64,000 nucleotides of DNA from Cyanidium caldarium (GCA_026184775.1 JANCYW010000001.1:248001-312000); one strand, 5' to 3'. Positions 19,832-30,215 are shown, counted from the stretch's first letter. Notes: generated by a model not told the origin, from the letters alone. Numbers and translations are program-made.

Positions 19832-20848
19832 GAGGAGGCTCCTAAGAGAAAAGTGCGCTTGCTCTAACGCAGAAAGGTGACTGGCGGGCGGCCGGCGGTG
19901 AGTTTATCGGATGAGTCACCTTCGAATGGGACACTCGACACGTTCAGGACGGAGAAAGACCAATGCGATGAACACAGGACGGCGCGAGGCATCATGGGCG
20001 CGAGAACATGGCATCGAATAAGAGGGAGGCAGAGGCGCTGAAGACGAAAGGTGTAGTGCGTTGGGGGCAATTGCGTCGACCTCGGTGGGTGGATGTGGCG
20101 AGATGCGTGGCTCTACCCGTGCAACGAGCGCGGTCGCCGCGGTCCCCAGTGTGGGCTCCTCCGATCATCACCGATGCCGGACGCCTTGCCAACTCGGTCG
20201 CTGGCAGACAAGCCGCCATGCACCATCATCCCGTGCTCACCGCGTTCCCATCGAGTCGCTGGTGAACTCGTCTTGCAAGCGGTTCTCCATCTCTCATGCC
20301 GCAATCTCCTCCACTATCCAATTTCTCCCAGATTGACGCATTTCGCCACGCACCATCGGTTCGGGCCCCGCGCCGTGCGCTGGGTCTCCCAGCAGCCTGC
20401 ACCTGCCCTGTCGTTTGCAGTGCCCGCGCATTCACGAGCAGCTGGCGCGCGCACGTTCGTCGAGGCCGCGAGGGCGGCACTGGGACACGCGACGGCTCGA
20501 CGGTCGACGACTGGGTGCGCTGGAGGTAACTGAGGGTCGCGGCTCACCGCGGGCGATTGAGACGTTGCCGCGTCGCGGCGCCGGTTCGCGACGCACGTGG
20601 CATTGACGCCGCCGCTGCCGACGATACGAGTGCGGTGCTGGTGCATGCTCCAAGGCTAACGGGGGCAAATACCAGTTCGTGGAAGGGAGCTGAAGACGTC
20701 CAGCTAGCGGCACGCAAAGGCGCGGGAGCGAACCAGCGACCGACGACCAGTCTTCCGCGGAGTGAACTGGGGCAAAGAGCCGAGTGGTCACCACCTGTTT
20801 GCGTGTCCGCGCTTTGGAGCACTGCTCGCGGACGTCGAGGACTACAGT
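19832..20848. other. Intergenic, 1017 bp, divergent upstream region of SF1 and TPS/TPP
   Basis: No gene is supported. The frame of the TPS gene is open into this region up to 20762 but has no ATG there. A perfect 9-bp inverted repeat lies at 19874-19882 and 19914-19922 (AAGGTGACT ... AGTCACCTT), 40 bp from the SF1 start. Otherwise I see nothing. Confidence 0.5.
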
Positions 20849-23800
20849 ATGTACGGCAACGCGCGGACGTATAGCCACGGGGGTGTAGATGCGTCGCAGC
20901 GGACGCGGGTCACGTTTGTGGTGCGCTGTAAGGATGTCGATCCCGGCAAGCAAGAACACCTCTTCGTGCTCGGCGATGCGGTGCCGTTGGGTTCCTGGTC
21001 GGTAGCGCACGCGGTGCCGATGATGCGTGAGGAGCGTGCCTCCACCCCGGAGCCGACCACCTCGCTCGCGACGGCCACCGGCGGCGGCGGTGGTGATGGG
21101 GCGGGATCGGCGCTGGCGCTCTTGCCCGGCGCGCCACACGGCAGCCGCGGTGCGCCCTGGTGCGCCACCGTCGAGCTGGACAGCGGCACTCAGGTGGACT
21201 ACAAGTACTGCATTTTGGTTCGCGACCCGGTCACCGGCGCGATCGACTTGACGCAGGAACCGCGCTTCGAGCCCTTCGAGGGCAACCGCGTGCTCAAAGT
21301 GTTCGGTGTGGGCATGCGCGTGGACGACCGCAAGTTCGGCGAGCCGTTCATGGCCACCGACGAGTCGCGCATCCGCGTCAACTACGGTCGGGTGTTTAGC
21401 CGCTTCGAGGCGCCCAAGTCGGAGTCGCTGGACTGCACCTCGGACGGGGCGGTAGCGTCAGCACGCAACGCGCCCTTGCGTTCGGGTCTGGCGGCCACAC
21501 GGTACGCCCCGGTCGTGCTGGAGCAGCCGAGCTGTCTCATCATCGTGCTGTACCGCCTGCCGATCCTGGCGCGTCGCGTCCACAACGAGTGGGTGTTCCA
21601 GTGGGATGATGACGCGCTCTACCTCACCTCGGTCGGGCTGCGCAAAGGCCTCGAGGGCAAAATCCGGGTCACCTGGGTGGGCATCCTGAACAGCGACGAG
21701 GAGGTGCCGGTCCACGAGCAGGCGCACGTCAGCAACATCCTCACTTCGCGTTACGGCTGCGTGCCGGTGTTCCTGCCGGCGGAGACGCGCGTCAAGTTCT
21801 ACCAAGGGTTTTGCAAGGGCGTGCTGTGGCCGCTCTTCCACATGATCACCGAGATCTTCGAGGACGACACGCACCGTACCAAGAACTTCGATCGCTCGCT
21901 CTGGCACGTGTACTGCAACGTGAACCGCAAATTCGCCGATACAGTGGTGAGTCTGTATCACGAGGGCGATCTGATCTGGATACACGACTACCACCTGTTG
22001 GTGTTGCCGTCGCAGCTGCGTCGCAAGCTGTGCGGTGCCAAGATCGGTTTCTTCCTGCACACGCCGTGGCCATCGAGCGAGATGTACCGCATGCTGCCGG
22101 TGCGCGATGAGCTGTTGCGCGGCCTGCTGTCGTCGACGCTGATCGGTTTCCACCTGTTCGACTACGCGCGCCACTTTCTGTCGGCGTGTGTGCGCCTGCT
22201 CAACTTGGAGCACGAGTCGTCGCGCGGCTCGTTGGCCGTGGAGTATGCCGGCCGCCACGTGATGATCCGCGTGTCGCACATCGGCATCGATCCAGAGCGC
22301 TTTCGGGAGCGCTTGTTGCATCCGGACGTGAAGGCGGCGATTGCCGCGCTGCGCCGCGACCTCAAGAACCGTGTCATCCTGGCCGCCGTCGACGATTTGG
22401 ATATGGTGAAAGGCATCGCCCTGAAGCTGCTGGCGTTCGAGGCGCTGCTGGCCAGCTATCCCGGGTATCGAGACGTGCTGGTGCTGGTGCAGGTGGCCAT
22501 CCCGAAGGTGGCGCGCGTGAAGCCGTACGTGCGCGACGAGATCCGCGCCCTGGTGGAGCGCATCAACAACACGTACGGCAGCGGCGATGGCGGCGATTAC
22601 ACGCCGGTGCTGTACATAGAGCGGGACATCTCTTTCGACGAGCGCGTGGCCATCTACTCACTGGCGGATATGGTGTTTCTGACGCCCATCCGCGACGGTC
22701 TGAACCTGGTGCCGTACGAGTACGTGGTGTCGGCGGCGGAGAACAAGGGCCAGCTCATCCTGAGCGAGTTCACCGGCTGCTCGCGTGCGCTGTCGGGCGC
22801 GGTGCGCATCAACCCGTGGAACCGCGAGGAGGTGGCCTACACCATCGACAAGGTGCTGCAGAATAACGACGAGGTGAAGCGGCGCAAGCACGCCGCCGAT
22901 CTGACGTACGTGGCTGGCCACACTACCGCCGACTGGGCGGTGTCGTTCCTGTCGGATCTGGAGCGCGCCTCGGAGCCGGTGGTGCGCCTGACCAAACTCG
23001 GGCTGGGGTTTGGCGTCGGCGCGCGCATGCTGGAATTCGAGGGCTTCCAGCACCTCACCACCGAGCAGGTGGTGAAGTCGTTGCGGGCGTCGCAGCAGCG
23101 CCTGTTCCTGTTCGACTACGACGGCACGCTCACCGGGACGGATCCGCGGCACGAGCGCATGGCGCACGCCTGGGCCAAACCGTCCGACACGGTCATGCAG
23201 GCGCTGGCGCAGATCTCCAGCAACTCGCACAACCTGGTGGTGATCATGAGCGGGCGCAGCCGGGAGATGTTGCAGAGCGCGTTCAAGGGCTTGGGCAGGG
23301 TGGCGCTGGCCGCCGAGCACGGCTTCTACTACCGCTGGAACGACAAGTACCCGTGGCAGGAGAGCCGGCCCAATGCGGACTTGTCGTGGATCGAGGTGGC
23401 GCACGAGATCATGCTATCGTACATGGAGCGCACTGACGGCAGCTACATCGAGAAGAAGACCGCCGGGCTGGTGTGGCACTACAAGGACGCCGACCCGGAG
23501 TTTGGCGGGTGGCAAGCGAGCGAGCTGCACGACCACCTCGAGTCGGTGCTGAGCTCGTTCGGCGTGCAGGTCATCTCGGGCAATCGATGGGTGCAGGTGC
23601 GACTGCGCGATGTGAACAAGGGCGTCATGGTGGAGACCATCCTGCGGTGGTACAGTAGCGGGCACTTGCCGCCATCGCCCACCGGGCCGCTGGATGAAGC
23701 GCCGCCGCCGCCGCCGGCCGCCTCCACGTCGCCGTCGACACCGAGCGGCGGCGGCCGGGCGGCAATGATGGCGATGCCGTCGCCGCACCGACCGGACTTT

Positions 23801-24271
23801 ATCTTGTGCTGCGGCGACGATCGCACCGACGAAGACATGTTCACCTACATCGACCAGGTGTACGAGCGCGCCAGCGAGGAGGTGCACTCGCGCATCTTCA
23901 CGTGTGTGCTCGGGGTCAAGCCGAGCAACGCGCGGTACTACATACGCGACAGCGATGAGATGGTGGAGATACTGACGGCGCTGGCGTCGGCGTCGTCCAG
24001 TCGCCCGACGCGCTCCAGCACGGTGGAGGACTTTCGGGGTCCGGCGTCGGCGCTTGGGGAAGGCAATAGTAGCGATGGCGGCGGCAGTGGTCTGCGCGGA
24101 CACCGCCTGAATGTGCTGGGTCGCGCCAGCACCAGCAACGACGAGGCGGTCGGGTTTCACCTCGCCGGCACCAGTTTGGACGACAGCGATAACAGAGCCG
24201 GTGGCCGCGGACGGGGAAGCGAGACGCGTAGCGATGGTATATCGGGGTCAAGCCTCCTGCGACGGCACTAA
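20849..24271 (+). CDS. CBM20-trehalose-6-phosphate synthase/phosphatase fusion
   Basis: This 1140-residue protein can be read in three parts. Residues 15-150 form a CBM20-type starch-binding domain (TFVVRCKDVDPGKQEHLFVL, GDAVPLGSWSV). Residues about 220-700 form a GT20 glucosyltransferase with IWIHDYHLLVLPSQLR, GFFLHTPWPSSEMYR and PIRDGLNLVPYEYV. Residues about 750-1040 form a HAD phosphatase with FDYDGTLTG (DXD nucleophile) and CCGDDRTDEDMF. TPS joins UDP-glucose and glucose-6-phosphate; TPP removes the phosphate to give trehalose or acts as a sensor domain. Key TPP motifs look intact, as in plant class II proteins and some algae. The C-terminal 120 residues are Ser/Gly-rich. The ATG is the first in frame. 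A starch-binding module suggests docking to cytosolic starch. It converges on the debranching-enzyme gene. Confidence 0.93.
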   Translation: MYGNARTYSHGGVDASQRTRVTFVVRCKDVDPGKQEHLFVLGDAVPLGSWSVAHAVPMMREERASTPEPTTSLATATGGGGGDGAGSALALLPGAPHGSRGAPWCATVELDSGTQVDYKYCILVRDPVTGAIDLTQEPRFEPFEGNRVLKVFGVGMRVDDRKFGEPFMATDESRIRVNYGRVFSRFEAPKSESLDCTSDGAVASARNAPLRSGLAATRYAPVVLEQPSCLIIVLYRLPILARRVHNEWVFQWDDDALYLTSVGLRKGLEGKIRVTWVGILNSDEEVPVHEQAHVSNILTSRYGCVPVFLPAETRVKFYQGFCKGVLWPLFHMITEIFEDDTHRTKNFDRSLWHVYCNVNRKFADTVVSLYHEGDLIWIHDYHLLVLPSQLRRKLCGAKIGFFLHTPWPSSEMYRMLPVRDELLRGLLSSTLIGFHLFDYARHFLSACVRLLNLEHESSRGSLAVEYAGRHVMIRVSHIGIDPERFRERLLHPDVKAAIAALRRDLKNRVILAAVDDLDMVKGIALKLLAFEALLASYPGYRDVLVLVQVAIPKVARVKPYVRDEIRALVERINNTYGSGDGGDYTPVLYIERDISFDERVAIYSLADMVFLTPIRDGLNLVPYEYVVSAAENKGQLILSEFTGCSRALSGAVRINPWNREEVAYTIDKVLQNNDEVKRRKHAADLTYVAGHTTADWAVSFLSDLERASEPVVRLTKLGLGFGVGARMLEFEGFQHLTTEQVVKSLRASQQRLFLFDYDGTLTGTDPRHERMAHAWAKPSDTVMQALAQISSNSHNLVVIMSGRSREMLQSAFKGLGRVALAAEHGFYYRWNDKYPWQESRPNADLSWIEVAHEIMLSYMERTDGSYIEKKTAGLVWHYKDADPEFGGWQASELHDHLESVLSSFGVQVISGNRWVQVRLRDVNKGVMVETILRWYSSGHLPPSPTGPLDEAPPPPPAASTSPSTPSGGGRAAMMAMPSPHRPDFILCCGDDRTDEDMFTYIDQVYERASEEVHSRIFTCVLGVKPSNARYYIRDSDEMVEILTALASASSSRPTRSSTVEDFRGPASALGEGNSSDGGGSGLRGHRLNVLGRASTSNDEAVGFHLAGTSLDDSDNRAGGRGRGSETRSDGISGSSLLRRH

Positions 24272-24450
24272 AGGCGATGCCATCTTCAGTGTAGATCGAT
24301 AGCGAGGCGGGTGAATGTCGTGATTCTGCCGACCAGAAGTGTCGGTCGACCGGTGGATGGTGTTCCGTGCGGACCTCATTATCGGGCCCCGATGCTTTAG
24401 AGTGTGCGCGATGTGGCTTTTCTGGATCGTATTCGTACATTCGTGGCGTC

Positions 24451-27276
24451 CTATGCGCCCTCCGCATGCTCCTCATTCCTGCTTCCCGATCCACCTCCGT
24501 CTCCCGCAGCCGGATCGCCTTCTGGCGGTTGCGTCTGCTCGGGATATTCTGCTCCCGGTTGGTCCTCCGCTGGTTCCACATCCGCCGCACCCTCCCTCGG
24601 CTGCTCGGCCTCCGTCTTGTGCGTTGTCTCGCCCTCCTCTCCAATCTCCTCTTCCCCTCCTCCCTTCTCCTCCTCTCCCTCTCTTACCGCAACGGGCTCA
24701 CCTCCCGTGGTGCGCGCATGCATCACCATCACCAGCGCCGAGTAGGGCAGCATCGGCACCGGCGGCTCCACACATGTCACCGACGCCGGCACGTCATCAT
24801 CACCAGCTTCCGCCTCATCGCTCAGCGTGTAACAATCGCCGGGCGGGTCCGCGCTGGTGTTGAACAGCACCACCCAACCGTACGCCTTCGAGGCGATGCG
24901 CGGCGGTTGCACCTGCCGCTCCACGTGCGACGCATTGAACGCCACGTACACGCTGCGGCCGTGCAGGCCCGGGATGCGGTAGCCGTGCAGTACGTACGCC
25001 AAAAAGTTGGCGTCGGTGCCCCAGTCGACCCCGGCCTCCGCGGGCAGCTGGCCGTTGCCGGCCGCCGCCAGCACCTCTTCCTCGTCGGCGCCCGGCGGTG
25101 GCAGCGTCGCCGCCGAGGCATCCGGGCCGAGCCACTGAATGTCGCCGCGTTCCGCTGACAGGAACCGTCGAAACGCCGGCGCCACCCGCTTGCGGAACCG
25201 AATCAGCGTGCGCACGAAGCGCAGCAGCGACTGCGCCTCGCTCAGCTCCGCCTTGCCCTCCGCAGCAGCGGTAACGGTTTCGGCACCCATCTCGTCCCAG
25301 TGCAGGTAGTTCAGCTCGTTGTCCTGGCACCACACGTTGGAGCTGCCCTGCTGCGTGTGTCCGATCTCGTCGCCGCTCTTGAGCATGGGGATGCCGGCGC
25401 TCAGCAGCAACGCCAGCAACAGGTTGCGCTGTTGGCGGCGGCGCAGCGCCAGCACACCCTCGTCGTCGGTCTCGCCCTCCACACCGCAGTTCCAACTGAG
25501 GTTGTGCTTCTCGCCGTCGCGGTTCTCCTCGCCGTTGGCCCAATTCTGCGCCTCGTTGTACGACACCAGGTCGCGCAACGACATGCCATCGTGGCAGGTG
25601 ACAAAGTTGATCGCACCCGGGCGGTAGGCGTCGGTCTCGGCGCCCGGCTCGGCCGGCTCCTCTACGTGCGCGCCGTACATGTCCTCCGAGCCGCACACCC
25701 GCGTGGCCATCTCCTCCATCGTGCCCTGGTCGCCTTTGATGAAGCGACGCACGGTGTCGCGAAACTTGCCATTCCACTCGGTCCAGTTGCGACCGAAGCG
25801 CAAAAACTCGCCCACCAGGTACGCACCGATATCCCACGGCTCGGCGATGAGTAGCACGTGCTGCAGCGACGGGTCGCGGCTCAGCGCCGTCATCAGCGTC
25901 GGATACTTCATCGGTGCGAACGGGGGCGATGGCGAGCGCGCCAGCGTCGCCGCCAGGTCAAACCGAAAGCCGTCCACGTGCATCTCCTCCGTCCAGTACT
26001 TGAGACTGTCGCGGATGAACTCCACCACCACCAGGCGATTGCAGGCCACGGTGTGCCCGCAGCCGGAAAAGTTCACGTCCTTGCCCTCGCTGTGCAGGTA
26101 GTAGTCGTGGTTGGCCAGCGCGCGAAAATGGTAGATACGCCACGTCTCGGCGGTATGGTTGAACACCACATCCAGGATGACCTTGATGCCAGCGCGATGC
26201 AGCTCCCGCACCATGGTGCGAAACTCGTCCAGCACGCTGCGGAAGCGCAGGCGGCGCCGGTGCAAGCTCAGTGAGCGACGCTGGAAGCTGAGACGGCCCG
26301 AGTGCCCCACCGCCCCGCCGCTGCACCCGACGGCCGAGTAGCGGTTCATCGGGGCGAAAAAGGCCACCGTGGAGTAGCCCCAGTATTGACACAGATCCTC
26401 GCCGGTGTTGGGGTTCCGGCGCTCCCACTCCAGCTCATTGAACTCGAACACCGGCAACAGCTCCACGCAATTCACGCCCAACGACTTGAGGTAGGGGATC
26501 TTCTCGATGACCGCGGCATACGAGCCCGGCGGTGCGGCGGTGTCTCGCGCCAGCGCCGTGAACGAGCGCACGTGCACCTCGTAGACAATCCAATCGCTCG
26601 GCGGGATATCTGGACTTTTCACTTCTTGCCAATCAAAGCCGTGGAGGTAGTCGCGCGGCGGAATGACCGCCCGAGGCTCGTACGAGTTGTGCCGTTTCTC
26701 GCGCGCGCCAAAGTCAATGCAGCGCGGCGACGACAACAGGCGCGCATACGGATCCATCACCAACTGTGCTTTCTTGCCCTGACCCACTCGCCAGGCATAG
26801 CGGTACATGGCGAGCGCCGGCTGTATGGCCACATGCCACACGTTGCCGGTGCGATTCACGCGCGGATCCAACTTGAGTTCCACACACGTATCCAGCGCCT
26901 CGAACGTGAGCGATTCGGAGGATGACTCGGGCTCCTCCTCGCCATCGCCATCATCTTCGCCCTCCTGCTCGTCTTCTATATGCGCCATCTGCGACATCGA
27001 CTCCGCCACCTCGGTCTCGTGCTCCGGGTGGTACACGATCAGCGTCATGTGCTTGGCCTCAGTGGAGTAGATCGCAAAGTTCACCACATCGTCCCGAAGA
27101 AATGAACAGCCCAGCGGCTTTTCCGATCCTGCCGACACCGCTTGCAGCCACGGCACTTCGGGTGGTACCTTGCGCGAGTTGATCAGCCGAGACGCCGACG
27201 ACGCGATCCGCGATATGCGCCTCCCGGTGCGGTGGTCCACCTCCTCCGCCAGCGGCGCCGACTGCACCACACCCAT
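24451..27276 (-). CDS. Isoamylase/GlgX-type starch debranching enzyme (GH13)
   Basis: Isoamylase trims alpha-1,6 branches during starch synthesis or breakdown. The start chosen (MGVVQSAPLAEEVDHRTG) gives 941 residues with no transit peptide, which fits cytosolic starch in red algae. An earlier ATG 276 bp upstream would add an Arg-rich extension running into the PheRS promoter. An N-terminal CBM48-like module includes PLGCSFLRDDVVNFAIYS. The four GH13 regions are intact: DVVFNHTAE (about residue 370), DGFRFDLA (nucleophile Asp, about 440), LIAEPWD (acid Glu, about 480) and NFVTCHDG (about 560). An acidic patch rich in Glu/Asp sits near residue 115. The C-terminal 70 residues are Glu/Gly-rich and look unstructured. 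It is divergent from PheRS alpha and convergent with the trehalose-phosphate gene. Confidence 0.94.
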   Translation of the reverse strand: MGVVQSAPLAEEVDHRTGRRISRIASSASRLINSRKVPPEVPWLQAVSAGSEKPLGCSFLRDDVVNFAIYSTEAKHMTLIVYHPEHETEVAESMSQMAHIEDEQEGEDDGDGEEEPESSSESLTFEALDTCVELKLDPRVNRTGNVWHVAIQPALAMYRYAWRVGQGKKAQLVMDPYARLLSSPRCIDFGAREKRHNSYEPRAVIPPRDYLHGFDWQEVKSPDIPPSDWIVYEVHVRSFTALARDTAAPPGSYAAVIEKIPYLKSLGVNCVELLPVFEFNELEWERRNPNTGEDLCQYWGYSTVAFFAPMNRYSAVGCSGGAVGHSGRLSFQRRSLSLHRRRLRFRSVLDEFRTMVRELHRAGIKVILDVVFNHTAETWRIYHFRALANHDYYLHSEGKDVNFSGCGHTVACNRLVVVEFIRDSLKYWTEEMHVDGFRFDLAATLARSPSPPFAPMKYPTLMTALSRDPSLQHVLLIAEPWDIGAYLVGEFLRFGRNWTEWNGKFRDTVRRFIKGDQGTMEEMATRVCGSEDMYGAHVEEPAEPGAETDAYRPGAINFVTCHDGMSLRDLVSYNEAQNWANGEENRDGEKHNLSWNCGVEGETDDEGVLALRRRQQRNLLLALLLSAGIPMLKSGDEIGHTQQGSSNVWCQDNELNYLHWDEMGAETVTAAAEGKAELSEAQSLLRFVRTLIRFRKRVAPAFRRFLSAERGDIQWLGPDASAATLPPPGADEEEVLAAAGNGQLPAEAGVDWGTDANFLAYVLHGYRIPGLHGRSVYVAFNASHVERQVQPPRIASKAYGWVVLFNTSADPPGDCYTLSDEAEAGDDDVPASVTCVEPPVPMLPYSALVMVMHARTTGGEPVAVREGEEEKGGGEEEIGEEGETTHKTEAEQPREGAADVEPAEDQPGAEYPEQTQPPEGDPAAGDGGGSGSRNEEHAEGA

Positions 27277-27668
27277 GCGAATTCCGGGAATCGATAGTAT
27301 CCACCTGCAGAAAGGTGATCGCGAAGCGAGAAGATGAGAAACAGACGCGGATGGTTGGTGGCGACCCAGGCGATGCTGCGGATCGACGCCTGCACGACGA
27401 GATATGCTCAACGTGGCCGTTCCAGCGCCGCCAGCGACGATGCGCGCTGCATTGCCGATCGATCGAACGGTGAACGTTTCGCTAGCGCGTTGCCGGGAGC
27501 GAAACCGCTGGTTGCGGACGAGAGGTGTCCGGAGGGGAGGAGAGGATCGCATCAAGTCCGTCAAGATTCTGTTGTGCACTGCGTCGCCACGATTCCCCCT
27601 TCATCATCAATCCCGAATTTCGTGCCGAAAACGTTCGTTCCCTCGCGCGATCCAGGTACGGGGGCTGC
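27277..27668. promoter_or_regulatory. Shared upstream region of isoamylase and PheRS alpha
   Basis: This is 392 bp between divergent start codons, as chosen. A CCGCGA/ATTCCC-type pyrimidine-rich stretch just before the PheRS ATG (about 27590-27660) is the only feature. Promoter role is inferred from position. Confidence 0.4.
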
Positions 27669-29318
27669 ATGGCGCACGCGACCGAGTCGGTGAGGCAGGC
27701 GCTCGAGCAGGCGGTCGTTGCCGCACTGGAGGCGGATGGAGTGATAGCGGACACGCGCACTTTCTGCCAAACAAAGGATGTTGAGCATGAGGAGCTAGTG
27801 GCGGTGCTCAATTCGATGGTGCGCCGCGATCTGGTCCGCTTGGAGGCGCTGGATGCCGAAGCGTTCTACGAGCTGACCGAAGAGGGCCAGCGGTACGCTG
27901 AGCACGGCACTCCCGAGCATCTGTTGGGTGCGGCATTGCGAGCGGCGCCGGCGTCACTGCCCGCCGTGTCTGACTTGCCCGCGCTGTTGCAGCAAGTGAG
28001 CAGCTCGCACGGCGTTGCCGACGCCGAGGTGGCCGCCGCGGATACCTGGAGACAGCGAGCCACCATCGGCATGCAGCAGGGTATCAAGCAGGGCGTGTTC
28101 CGCCTGGACAAGTCGCAGAAACCGCCGCGACTGGTGTTGGCAGTGGCCGCGGACGATGGTTGGCAACGCATCCACAAACTGTGTGCGGCACTGCGGGCCC
28201 TGCAGGATCGGCACGCCGACCAAGAGACGACGGATGCGGCCACCTGGGAGACGGCGCTGCGCCGCGGGTTGGTCATCAAACGGCTGCGCAAGGCATATCG
28301 GGCACGGCCCGGTGCCCGTTTCGCCGAAGCGCGTGTGCAACAGCTGACCGACCTTACCCGTGACATGCTGCTGGACCACAGCTGGGAGTCGGTGCACTTC
28401 AAGCCCTTCAACTTTGCCGCCCCGGGCACGGCGCCCATGGAGGGTGGTCGTCTGCATCCGCTGCTGAAAGTGTGCGAGCAGTTTCGGCGGATCTTTCTGG
28501 AGATGGGCTTCACCGAGATGGACCGCAGCCATTACGTGGAGTCGTCGTTCTGGAATTTCGACGCGCTGTTCCAGCCACAACAGCATCCGGCGCGGGATGC
28601 GCACGACACCTTCTTCCTGTCGGAGCCGGCATCGTGTGTGCGCCTCGGGGATGGCGACGTGCGCGAGCGCGAGTATGTAGAGCGCGTGCGACAAGTGCAC
28701 GAGCGCGGCGGGTACGGCTCGCTGGGGTATCGCTATACCTGGAGCGAGGCCGAGGCACGCACTTGCATTCTGCGCACGCACACCACGGCGGTATCGGCGC
28801 GTATGCTCTATCGCATCGCTCAGGAGCAGCGGGAACGCGCGCCCGGCTCGGCGTTCACGCCGCGCCGCCTCTTCTCGATCGACCGAGTGTTCCGCAACGA
28901 GACTCTGGATGCGACGCACCTGGCCGAGTTCCACCAGGTAGAGGGGTTGGTGGCTGCGCCGCATCTCTCGCTGGCCGACCTCAAGGGCATCATCGCGCAG
29001 TTCTTCCGGCGCATCGGTATGCCGCGCCTGCGTTTCAAGCCGGCGCACAACCCGTACACCGAGCCGTCGATGGAGATCTTCGCATTTCATCCGGAGCTGA
29101 ACAAGTGGGTCGAGATCGGCAACAGCGGCATCTTCCGACCGGAGATGCTGCTGCCGATGCAGTTGCCGCCTGAGGTGCGGGTCATCGCCTGGGGATTGTC
29201 GGTCGAGCGCCCCACCATGATCCTGTACGGCATGCGTAATATCCGCGACCTGTTCGGGCATCGCGTCGACCTCAACACCATTCGCCACCATCCCGTATGC
29301 CGCATCGGGTGGGAATGA
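27669..29318 (+). CDS. FARSA: Cytosolic phenylalanyl-tRNA synthetase alpha subunit
   Basis: PheRS alpha carries the catalytic site that charges tRNA-Phe, working as a heterotetramer with beta. The ATG MAHATESVRQALEQAV gives 549 residues, near the 500 of cytosolic alpha subunits. N-terminal winged-helix repeats (about 1-180) resemble the tRNA/DNA-binding arm of eukaryotic alpha. The class II core follows: HPLLKVCEQFRRIFLEMGFTE, then LRTHTTAVSARML, FSIDRVFRNETLDATHLAEF, FKPAHNPYTEPSMEIF and GLSVERPTMILYGMRNIR. The end, RDLFGHRVDLNTI, is typical of archaeal/eukaryotic cytosolic alpha. There is no transit peptide, so this is not the single-chain organellar enzyme. Confidence 0.95.
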   Translation: MAHATESVRQALEQAVVAALEADGVIADTRTFCQTKDVEHEELVAVLNSMVRRDLVRLEALDAEAFYELTEEGQRYAEHGTPEHLLGAALRAAPASLPAVSDLPALLQQVSSSHGVADAEVAAADTWRQRATIGMQQGIKQGVFRLDKSQKPPRLVLAVAADDGWQRIHKLCAALRALQDRHADQETTDAATWETALRRGLVIKRLRKAYRARPGARFAEARVQQLTDLTRDMLLDHSWESVHFKPFNFAAPGTAPMEGGRLHPLLKVCEQFRRIFLEMGFTEMDRSHYVESSFWNFDALFQPQQHPARDAHDTFFLSEPASCVRLGDGDVREREYVERVRQVHERGGYGSLGYRYTWSEAEARTCILRTHTTAVSARMLYRIAQEQRERAPGSAFTPRRLFSIDRVFRNETLDATHLAEFHQVEGLVAAPHLSLADLKGIIAQFFRRIGMPRLRFKPAHNPYTEPSMEIFAFHPELNKWVEIGNSGIFRPEMLLPMQLPPEVRVIAWGLSVERPTMILYGMRNIRDLFGHRVDLNTIRHHPVCRIGWE

Positions 29319-29750
29319 AGGGCAATTTGGGCTCTCGCAGTGTTCGCTTTGCAGAATTCGTGCCAGGACCGCGGTTCTCGCGATCGCCACGATCGAACCG
29401 GCGTCATCGAACCAGAGCGCGCCACGTGTCGTTTTCACGATGCACTCTCGTGATTGCGCTGGCCGTCGAAGTCGTTCGCATCTGCTCAGCAATCGATCCG
29501 TGCGGCCGCAGCTGGCGACGAACGCGTTCACTCGTCCTGCCGACGCGTTGTTTGTCGACGACGTCGGCGGCCGTCTTTGATTATTGGTTGCAGCGCCGCG
29601 TCGGAACTGGTGTGTGGTGAGCAGCGGACGTAAACGCTCGCCGGATAATACTCCAAAGCGACAGACCTCTCTCTCAGGGGGGAGTTTGTGAGCACACGTG
29701 CGGTGGCACAAGACGTTCGCCGTTGTTCACGGCACGCTGCACCAACCTCC
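29319..29750. other. Intergenic, 432 bp
   Basis: No gene is supported. It lies between PheRS alpha and the small basic protein, on the same strand. Nothing stands out. Confidence 0.5.
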
Positions 29751-30041
29751 ATGGCGTTTGTGCACTCTATCGTAATAGCGGCCACAGGGCGGCTGCCGTC
29801 GGGTTGCAGCAGAGCGCGGTATGCCGGGCGGACGGTGTTGCTGGGTTTGAGCGGTCGCGCACGGGCGATGACGGCGGTGCAACCGCGGCGGCCGTTGAGC
29901 GCAGCCGCTATGGCGGCGAACACACCGGACAAGATGGACAAGCCGAAGGACGCTAAAGATATGAGCAAGAGGCCGATGGAGAAGGGAGGCGGCAAGCAGG
30001 ACAAACGCAACAAGGGCAAGAAGGGCAACCGTGGCAAGTGA
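29751..30041 (+). CDS. Small Lys/Gly-rich protein, possibly plastid-targeted
   Basis: A 96-residue frame starts MAFVHSIVIAATGRLPSG at the first ATG. The N-terminus has the early Phe and Arg/Ser-rich, acid-poor sequence shared by the plastid precursors in this window, so about 50 residues may be a transit peptide (plausible cut near RPLSAAAMAA). The predicted mature part is only about 40 residues and almost wholly charged: KMDKPKDAKDMSKRP, then GGGKQDKRNKGKKGNRGK. Such a tail could bind nucleic acid or the ribosome, but I recognise no family. It converges on the thioredoxin reductase gene. Its small size makes the call uncertain. Confidence 0.45.
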   Translation: MAFVHSIVIAATGRLPSGCSRARYAGRTVLLGLSGRARAMTAVQPRRPLSAAAMAANTPDKMDKPKDAKDMSKRPMEKGGGKQDKRNKGKKGNRGK

Positions 30042-30215
30042 GGAGGGGAGATGGGAGAAAGCGGGCGTGAGCGGGGAGGTCATTTCAGTGAGGGGTCAGC
30101 AGGCGGCGCAGGCGTATTGGATGGTTGGCATCGACGGAGCTTTACGTAAACATCGCGTGCGGCAGCATGCGGATGCTCGACACGCACTTGCAATACCCTC
30201 GATGCCCAGCTGCCC

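Noticed and set aside
19921-19930. TTCGAATG resembling a tRNA T-loop
   Set aside because: No acceptor, D- or anticodon stem can be drawn around it.
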